Assembly: GCF_005502275.1 (NCBI RefSeq)
Contig: NZ_SWLZ01000026.1
Location: forward strand, 1 to 60,181
From: Robertmurraya siralis
Lineage (GTDB): Bacteria; Bacillota; Bacilli; Bacillales; Cytobacillaceae
DNA: 60,181 bases
Direction of reading: 5' to 3'
This document shows positions 54,985 to 60,181 of this stretch, piece by piece. The notes beneath the pieces were generated by a model that saw only the letters and a program-made list of their open reading frames with translations, had not been told where the DNA came from and did no database searches. Numbering within the stretch: the stretch's first letter is position 1; each line of letters opens with the position of its first letter. Both the position numbers and the translations under genes were made by a program.

Positions 54985-56541
54985 TTACTCGCCGCCTTTA
55001 TCGGAATGCGGCTTCTGATTGGAGCCTTGTCGGTGTTTATTATATTCTCCCGTTAAATGAGGACGCGTATTTAATTTCCATAATGGAGCTCGCATGAGTG
55101 CATCCTTCATATCTCTTCCTTTCATCGGTGCCACTGGTGAAAGGTACGGAACTCCAAAGGAACGTAATGTGCTCAGATGTGTCATGATTGCAAGAAGCCC
55201 TATCATGACCCCTACCAATCCAAACGTTCCAGCAAGCAACATGATTGGAAAACGCAACAATCTTATGGGAATGGCAAGATTGTAACGTGGAATGGTAAAG
55301 GAAGCGATACCAGTAATCGCCACGACCATAACCATATGATCTGAAACTAAGCCGGCGTCCACAGCCGCTTGTCCGATAACCAATGCACCTACAATGCTGA
55401 CGGCTGCCCCTACTTGTTTTGGAAGTCTAAGTCCTGCTTCTCGCAATCCCTCAAATGTAATCTCCATAAGCAATGCTTCCACTAAGGCTGGAAATGGAAC
55501 AACCTCACGAGAGTCCACCATTGTAAGCAGAAGGGTTGTAGGAACCATCTCCTGATGATATGTAATAACCGCAACGTATAAAGACGGTAACAGTAGAGAA
55601 ATAAAGCAGAATAAATAACGGAGCCAGCGAGTTGCCGTGGATATCAAAAAATGATGATAATAATCTTCTCCTGATTGGAATAAGGAAAAGAATGTTGTCG
55701 GGGCAATCATCACAAAAGGCGTACCATCAACAATGATAACTACACGTCCCTCAAGCAAACTCGAAACGGCAGTATCAGGCCGTTCCGAAATAAGCACCTG
55801 TGGAAAAGGGGTGTATGGATTGTCTTGAATTAATTCTTCAATATAGCCGGATTCCAATATCCCATCGATATCGATTCGTTTTAGCCGTTGATTGATTTCT
55901 TCAATTAACGTTTCATCCGCAAGATCTTCGATATAAGCAAGGGCAATCGCGGTCTGCGTATAACGCCCCAATTTTAACGTTTTCAATTTTAATTGGGGAC
56001 TTCTAATCTTCCTCCTCAGCAAGGAAGTATTGACCTCCAATGCCTCAGTAAACCCTTCGCGCGGCCCTCTAACAACCAATTCACCTGTCGGCTCTTCAAT
56101 TGCTCGTCTCTCCCACTTTGCCAATCCCAAGGCAAATCCTTGTTCATCACCTTCCAATAACAATATCGGATTCCCAACGGATAACTGTTCGATACAAGCC
56201 TCAAAAGAGGAGATCTTCACTACCTCTGCAACAGACAATGTCTGTTCAATCAAGGTTTTGGGATTAACAGTTCGCTTTTCGGATTTTTTCATAAGCGGAG
56301 TTAGCACATTGTTATCCATTTCTTCAACATTGGAGAGACCTTTTATGTAAATTAACTGAGCCTTTGTATGACCAGCAATTAAAAATGAACGGAAAACGAC
56401 ATCAGAACATTCTTTATAAAGCTCACGCAAAATGTCCAAGTTTTTCTCCAAATTAGAAAATAGTGGCTTTGGAATTTGTTTATCATCTTGCTGTTTTTTA
56501 TTAATGTTCTTATTGAATTTAATCTTTTTTCGAAAAAACAC
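54985..56541 (-). CDS. germinant receptor A subunit (GerA)
   Basis: A 518-aa membrane protein. A soluble N-terminal half with RTVNPKTLIEQTLSVAEV and GNPILLLEGDEQGFALGLAKWERRAIEEPTGE precedes the C-terminal membrane helices (about residues 290-460, containing HQEMVPTTLL). Start is a GTG; the upstream site (GGGA) is weak, and a 62-codon frame overlaps the N-terminus in another frame. It forms a channel-like complex with B and C. Germinant not predictable from sequence. Confidence 0.93.
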   Translation of the reverse strand: MFFRKKIKFNKNINKKQQDDKQIPKPLFSNLEKNLDILRELYKECSDVVFRSFLIAGHTKAQLIYIKGLSNVEEMDNNVLTPLMKKSEKRTVNPKTLIEQTLSVAEVVKISSFEACIEQLSVGNPILLLEGDEQGFALGLAKWERRAIEEPTGELVVRGPREGFTEALEVNTSLLRRKIRSPQLKLKTLKLGRYTQTAIALAYIEDLADETLIEEINQRLKRIDIDGILESGYIEELIQDNPYTPFPQVLISERPDTAVSSLLEGRVVIIVDGTPFVMIAPTTFFSLFQSGEDYYHHFLISTATRWLRYLFCFISLLLPSLYVAVITYHQEMVPTTLLLTMVDSREVVPFPALVEALLMEITFEGLREAGLRLPKQVGAAVSIVGALVIGQAAVDAGLVSDHMVMVVAITGIASFTIPRYNLAIPIRLLRFPIMLLAGTFGLVGVMIGLLAIMTHLSTLRSFGVPYLSPVAPMKGRDMKDALMRAPLWKLNTRPHLTGEYNKHRQGSNQKPHSDKGGE

Positions 56542-56928
56542 CCGAATCCCACTTTCTCGATGGTAACCATTATATTCCTATATACGTAGTATCACACTTA
56601 CCAAGCAAAATATACCATTTCTGTGCTTGCCTGTTTCTTTACTTGGACCAGTAAAAGAGGACGCGTTTGGACTTGAAACTACTTTCGGACCAAGCTTATA
56701 AATATTGAGCTACTCTCTTTCTGCGTAAAATCACGTGTTTCTCGCATATGATGCTAACTAATTTGTTTGGATTAAGTAGTTATAAACAAAATACCTATAA
56801 AAGAAAGCGCTTTCATTTTTTCTAAGAATTCTTTTCAGTAGTCAAATTAGCGTATTTCATACAATACAATCGAGTTGCCCTTTTTTTATGAATGCTTTCA
56901 TGAACTACTTTCCTTGATGAATTTATGT
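56542..56928. other. gap upstream of the ger operon
   Basis: No gene seen. It should hold the forespore promoter of the ger operon; GATACTA on the minus strand near 56595 resembles a sigma-G -10 box, but I see no good -35. Confidence 0.35.
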
Positions 56929-56955
56929 ACGCTCCTTAAACAAATAAGGGAGCGT
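56929..56955. terminator. hairpin between GNAT gene and ger operon
   Basis: ACGCTCC / GGGAGCGT stem (56929-56935 with 56948-56955). The T-rich run follows on the plus strand (TCGTTTTATT). Confidence 0.55.
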
Positions 56956-56964
56956 TCGTTTTAT

Positions 56965-57522
56965 TCATACTTCTTCGTGAAAAATATGATTATTCTCCCA
57001 TTCCTCTCGAAGCAGTCCCATACGGACGGAATCATAATATTTGCCATTATAATAACGAACCTTCCTGAGCCTCGCTTCCTCTTTCATGCCAAGACCTTCG
57101 CCAAGTTTAATCATTCTCATATTTCCTGACCAGGTTGTATAACCAACACGAACTAATGGCAAAGTATGAAATAAATGATTAATCCAAAGTTTAATCACTT
57201 TTTTCCCATAGCCTCCATTCCAATAATGCGGATCATAGATCACAATCCCCATTTCAAGCCAAAGCGAGGGCTTATGCTCCCAATAATAACCGACCGTTCC
57301 GATAACCAATCCCTTCACTTCAATCGCCCAACGCCGTTCATTATCGACATAATCATCCTTCTGACGTAAAAATTCCTCATATGAAATACTTTTATGTTCA
57401 TAGTACGGAGCATCCCATTTTTTCCACTCGGGAGAATCCTCTTTATAGATTAATTCCCACAACCTACTTAAATCATCATTTGTAATTGGTCTAATTATTA
57501 AATCATTATCCTGATAACTCAC
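56965..57522 (-). CDS. GNAT-family acetyltransferase (RimJ/RimL-like)
   Basis: A 185-aa GNAT protein: LIIRPITNDDLSRLWELI at the start, GTVGYYWEHKPSLWLEMGIVI and the acetyl-CoA-binding YWNGGYGKKVIKLWI. The frame opens at 57558 with a TTG; a GTG at 57522 with AGGTGATGAA before it is the better start and removes the overlap with the remnant upstream. Confidence 0.82.
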   Translation of the reverse strand: MSYQDNDLIIRPITNDDLSRLWELIYKEDSPEWKKWDAPYYEHKSISYEEFLRQKDDYVDNERRWAIEVKGLVIGTVGYYWEHKPSLWLEMGIVIYDPHYWNGGYGKKVIKLWINHLFHTLPLVRVGYTTWSGNMRMIKLGEGLGMKEEARLRKVRYYNGKYYDSVRMGLLREEWENNHIFHEEV

Positions 57523-57541
57523 TTCATCACCTAGCTCCCCA

Positions 57542-57712
57542 TTAATAAAACAAATCAAACTCTTCCTTTAAAATGGCATATACCTTTAAATCCCAATATT
57601 GCCCTTTTATATACATGCTTTTTCTATTAATTCCTTCAAAAGTCATTCCTGCCTTCTCCATCACTCTTTGCGACGCTATATTCTCAACAAAGCATCTTGC
57701 TTGAATGCGCAT
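57542..57712 (-). pseudogene. GNAT acetyltransferase C-terminal remnant
   Basis: The frame reads RIQARCFVENIASQRVMEKAGMTFEGINRKS and then MYIKGQYWDLKVYAILKEEF before a TAA. This is the classical C-terminal half of a RimJ/RimL acetyltransferase; the N-terminal half is gone. It lies directly before the complete GNAT gene. Confidence 0.65.
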
Positions 57713-57825
57713 GAAAATTTTTATAGATATCCCCGATGACCACTATATTCACTTCTCTCAATTAAAATCTATAATCTTACAATTTAACAGAAAGATGGGA
57801 ATTTTTCAATAGTCATTTTTTAGAT

Positions 57826-57858
57826 CAAAAAAAGATTTAATCAAGAGATTAAATCTTT
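57826..57858 (-). terminator. terminator of the tRNA operon
   Basis: Perfect 12-bp stem AAAGATTTAATC / GATTAAATCTTT with a 4-nt loop and a run of T on the minus strand, directly downstream of the last tRNA gene. Confidence 0.88.
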
Positions 57859-57882
57859 AAATATCGTATGTATGGGATTAAA

Positions 57883-57971
57883 TGGTGCCGAGGACCGGAA
57901 TCGAACCGGTACGGTAGTCACCTACCGCAGGATTTTAAGTCCTGTGCGTCTGCCAGTTCCGCCACCCCGGC
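57883..57971 (-). tRNA. tRNA-Leu(TAA)
   Basis: Full cloverleaf with CCA encoded; anticodon loop CTTAAAA; long variable arm. Last gene of the array. Confidence 0.95.
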
Positions 57972-58004
57972 TAGTTCAAAACTAGCATCTTTATTTTATA
58001 AAAA

Positions 58005-58079
58005 TGGAGGCGGCAACCGGATTCGAACCGGTGAATAAAGGTTTTGCAGACCTTGGCCTTACCACTTGGCTATGCCGCC
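58005..58079 (-). tRNA. tRNA-Cys(GCA)
   Basis: GGCGGCA acceptor stem, anticodon loop CTGCAAA, CCA encoded. Confidence 0.95.
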
Positions 58080-58088
58080 ATATTAAAT

Positions 58089-58163
58089 TGGAGCGGAAGA
58101 CGGGATTCGAACCCGCGACCCCCACCTTGGCAAGGTGGTGTTCTACCACTGAACTACTTCCGC
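58089..58163 (-). tRNA. tRNA-Gly(GCC)
   Basis: GCGGAAG acceptor stem; anticodon GCC; CCA encoded. Confidence 0.95.
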
Positions 58164-58166
58164 AAA

Positions 58167-58241
58167 TGGCTGGGCTAGCAGGATTCGAACCTACGAATGA
58201 CGGAGTCAAAGTCCGTTGCCTTACCACTTGGCTATAGCCCA
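58167..58241 (-). tRNA. tRNA-Gln(TTG)
   Basis: TGGGCTA acceptor stem; anticodon loop CTTTGAC; CCA encoded. Confidence 0.95.
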
Positions 58242-58275
58242 TTGATTAAGCAGTGTTTAATAAATCAAATTTAAA

Positions 58276-58352
58276 TGGGGCGATCGATGGGAATCGAACC
58301 CACGAGTGTCGGAGCCACAATCCGATGCGTTAACCACTTCGCCACGACCGCC
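58276..58352 (-). tRNA. tRNA-His(GTG)
   Basis: GGCGGTC acceptor stem; anticodon loop TTGTGGC; CCA encoded. Confidence 0.95.
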
Positions 58353-58362
58353 ATTATAAAAT

Positions 58363-58436
58363 TGGCAGGGGTAGTAGGAATCGAACCCACACCAAAGGTT
58401 TTGGAGACCTTCGTTCTACCTTTAAACTATACCCCT
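58363..58436 (-). tRNA. tRNA-Trp(CCA)
   Basis: AGGGGTA acceptor stem; anticodon loop CTCCAAA; CCA encoded. Confidence 0.95.
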
Positions 58437-58548
58437 ATATTATATATATGTTCAGAGTGTTTCTTTAAGAAGAAAATTATGAATAGCTATTTTGCTTCTT
58501 TTTACTACAAAAAGTAGTGGTTCCTTATTTTCACTATTGAGAAAAGGT

Positions 58549-58632
58549 TGGTGGAGGGGGACGGATTCGAACCGCCGAACCCGAAGGAGCGGATTTACAG
58601 TCCGCCGCGTTTAGCCACTTCGCTACCCCTCC
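58549..58632 (-). tRNA. tRNA-Tyr(GTA)
   Basis: GGAGGGG acceptor stem; anticodon loop CTGTAAA; long variable arm; CCA encoded. Follows tRNA-Phe directly: no tRNA-Thr between them. Confidence 0.95.
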
Positions 58633-58692
58633 AAGGTATATATATTTTATACATTAAAGTTCATTAAATTATAACATATTTTGATATAAAAA

Positions 58693-58768
58693 TGGTGGCT
58701 CAGGACGGAATCGAACCGCCGACACAAGGATTTTCAGTCCTTTGCTCTACCGACTGAGCTACTGAGCC
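58693..58768 (-). tRNA. tRNA-Phe(GAA)
   Basis: GGCTCAG acceptor stem; anticodon loop CTGAAAA; CCA encoded. Confidence 0.95.
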
Positions 58769-58785
58769 ATCATATGTAAAGTAAG

Positions 58786-58862
58786 TGGCGGTCCGGACGG
58801 GACTCGAACCCGCGACCTCCTGCGTGACAGGCAGGCATTCTAACCAACTGAACTACCGGACC
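58786..58862 (-). tRNA. tRNA-Asp(GTC)
   Basis: GGTCCGG acceptor stem; anticodon loop CTGTCAC; CCA encoded. Confidence 0.95.
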
Positions 58863-58931
58863 AATGATTTTTTGCGTAAGCAAAAAAATCTTTCTTTACT
58901 TCTTCAAGTCTTACTTAATTGAAAAAGTCGA

Positions 58932-59005
<74 letters not shown>

Positions 59006-59022
59006 ATAATAGTATATATCTA

Positions 59023-59132
59023 GTTTAGCTCATGCTTCTAGATAGTTTAAGGACTGTCCCGATTTCAGTTAGTAACTCAAGGAGCGACTCAATCGGTACA
59101 ACTCGCAGTTTATTCAATGAAGTAACGCTTGT
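59023..59132. repeat. tRNA-associated repeat, copy A
   Basis: About 110 nt homologous to copy B at 59588-59700. Shared parts include TACAACTCGCAG, CGC/GCTY-GTTGCTC and, at the other end, CTCATNCYTCTAG. Directly after it (59133-59157) is a copy of the 5' end of tRNA-fMet plus upstream flank. Not a known RNA family to me. Confidence 0.65.
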
Positions 59133-59225
59133 TGCTCCACCCCGCGATAATAATATACTCAAAATCTCCACGTTTGTGAATATTAGAGGTGTGTTATTTT
59201 ACTGCGCTACGCTTCGTAAAAAACA

Positions 59226-59301
59226 TGGTGGAGGATGACGGGATCGAACCGCCGACCCCCTGCTTGTAAGGCAGGTGCTCTCCCAGCTGAGCTAATCCTC
59301 C
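59226..59301 (-). tRNA. tRNA-Val(TAC)
   Basis: GGAGGAT acceptor stem; anticodon loop CTTACAA; CCA encoded. Confidence 0.95.
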
Positions 59302-59330
59302 GGAACTGTTGCAACAAGTGCAACTTTAAA

Positions 59331-59402
59331 TGACCCCTACGGGATTCGAACCCGTGTTACCGCCGTGAAAGGGCGGTGTCTTAACCGCTTGACCAAGGGG
59401 CC
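59331..59402 (-). tRNA. tRNA-Glu(TTC)
   Basis: GGCCCCT acceptor stem; anticodon loop CTTTCAC; CCA not encoded. Confidence 0.95.
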
Positions 59403-59413
59403 AGATATAATAA

Positions 59414-59506
59414 TGGCGGAGAGCAAGGGATTTGAACCCTTGAGACAGGTTTTGCCCGCCTACACGATTTCCAATCGTGCTCCTTCGGCCACTCGGACAG
59501 CTCTCC
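59414..59506 (-). tRNA. tRNA-Ser(GGA)
   Basis: GGAGAGC acceptor stem; anticodon loop TTGGAAA; long variable arm; CCA encoded. Confidence 0.95.
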
Positions 59507-59509
59507 TAA

Positions 59510-59584
59510 TGGCTCCGCGGGTAGGATTCGAACCTACGACCGATCGGTTAACAGCCGATTGCTCTACCACTGAGCTACCGCGGA
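59510..59584 (-). tRNA. tRNA-Asn(GTT)
   Basis: TCCGCGG acceptor stem; anticodon loop CTGTTAA; CCA encoded. First tRNA after the rRNA genes. Confidence 0.95.
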
Positions 59585-59587
59585 AAA

Positions 59588-59700
59588 TTATTAACTCATT
59601 CCTCTAGCTTGATTGCTTCCCGATTGTCCTCATCTCAGAAAGTTGATTCAAGTAGCAGCTCGATGAGTACAACTCGCAGGACATTCAGGATGCTTTGCTC
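59588..59700. repeat. tRNA-associated repeat, copy B
   Basis: Related to copy A at 59023-59132. It ends in GCTCGTTGCTC and is followed at 59702-59728 by a copy of the first ~25 nt of tRNA-Asn (TTGCTCTACCACTGAGCTAC on the plus strand). It lies between tRNA-Asn and the 5S gene. Confidence 0.65.
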
Positions 59701-59751
59701 GTTGCTCTACCACTGAGCTACCGCGGAATAAAAAATATATATAGAATATTC

Positions 59752-59868
<117 letters not shown>

Positions 59869-60065
59869 CCAATTATTTATTAAGACATATTCTATTATAC
59901 CGATTTACAGTATTTTTTCAAGAGAAAATTTAGTTTGACTCTGAAAAATACGATTGATAGATATCATTGCATTACAAAATCGCTTTGTACCTTCAAAACT
60001 AGATAATGGATGAAGAAGAGAAATTACAGAGAATCTTATCAAGCGGATTTTTTCCACTTTTATTT

Positions 60066-60181
60066 GGTTAAGTCCTCGAACGATTAGTATCAGTCAGCTC
60101 CACATGTCACCATGCTTCCACCTCTGACCTATCAACCTGATCATCTTTCAGGGTTCTTACTAGCTTGCGCTATGGGAAATC
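60066..60181 (-). rRNA. rrl: 23S rRNA, 3' end (partial)
   Basis: The last ~116 nt of 23S rRNA (3' terminus GGACTTAACC on the minus strand); the gene continues beyond the window. Confidence 0.93.

Noticed and set aside
58004-58517. Open frames of 77-83 codons across tRNA genes (both strands), also 59365-59607 and 59695-59883
   Set aside because: They are read-through of tRNA and 5S rRNA genes; peptide pieces such as GFEPATPTLARWCSTTELLP are the standard translation of tRNAs.

Overview
The window reads as chromosome of an endospore-forming, low-GC Gram-positive rod (Bacillaceae). The evidence is a GerA/GerB/GerC germinant-receptor operon, strong GGAGG ribosome-binding sites, a Bacillus-type 5S rRNA, and a 14-gene tRNA array in the order of the B. 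subtilis trnD cluster with tRNA-Thr missing. No species can be named from the sequence alone. Almost every gene is on the minus strand, i.e. read right to left; the plus-strand exceptions are listed individually.

Layout. 1-11.5 kb: single housekeeping and accessory genes (signal peptidase, serine hydrolase, VOC, DUF1801, DUF488, CPBP, YdeI-like and MDR oxidoreductase). Among them is a tight two-gene unit of an Nmad3-type protein and a DUF6946-like, nuclease-like protein. 11.5-28.5 kb: a long catabolic region. In transcription order it holds a CoA ligase, acyl-CoA dehydrogenase, SDR, a two-subunit hydratase, an ACAD10/11-type dehydrogenase, SDR, thiolase, TetR regulator, thioesterase, an APH-type kinase, a ComB-like phosphatase, enoyl-CoA hydratase and a Liv-type ABC importer with its binding protein. 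Two near-identical palindromes of the TetR-operator type sit in front of the ligase and the first dehydrogenase. Together these look like uptake, CoA activation and beta-oxidation of a carboxylic acid, with a kinase/dehydrogenase pair of the kind that removes a hydroxyl group through a phospho-acyl-CoA.

29-38.6 kb: a small zinc-ribbon gene behind a palindrome-rich leader, adenine deaminase under a purine riboswitch with guanine-type specificity, a GNAT, a GC-richer SDR/AraC block, an AAA ATPase, an ArsR/SRPBCC pair with a visible operator-promoter, and a small P-loop kinase. 38.6-42.8 kb: scarred DNA with a frameshifted secreted peptide, two decayed IS3-family elements, a DUF5655-type nuclease and an HNH fragment.

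42.8-52.1 kb: a genomic island bounded by a 56-bp direct repeat (54/56 identical) of the 3' part of a tRNA-Leu(CAA) gene. It carries an OLD-family ATPase/TOPRIM nuclease, a type III restriction-modification pair (Mod and Res), two IS3 elements (one dead, one apparently intact) and the stump of a tyrosine integrase next to the tRNA. 52.4-57.7 kb: the germinant-receptor operon with a small two-helix fourth subunit, then a GNAT gene and a GNAT remnant. 57.8-60.2 kb: the tRNA array, 5S rRNA and the 3' end of 23S rRNA. Inside the array are two copies of a ~110-nt repeat, each followed by a copy of the 5' end of the neighbouring tRNA gene.

All calls are from reading the sequence and translated frames; no database search was run. 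Manually read sites (repeats, terminators, tRNA ends) may be off by one or two bases.
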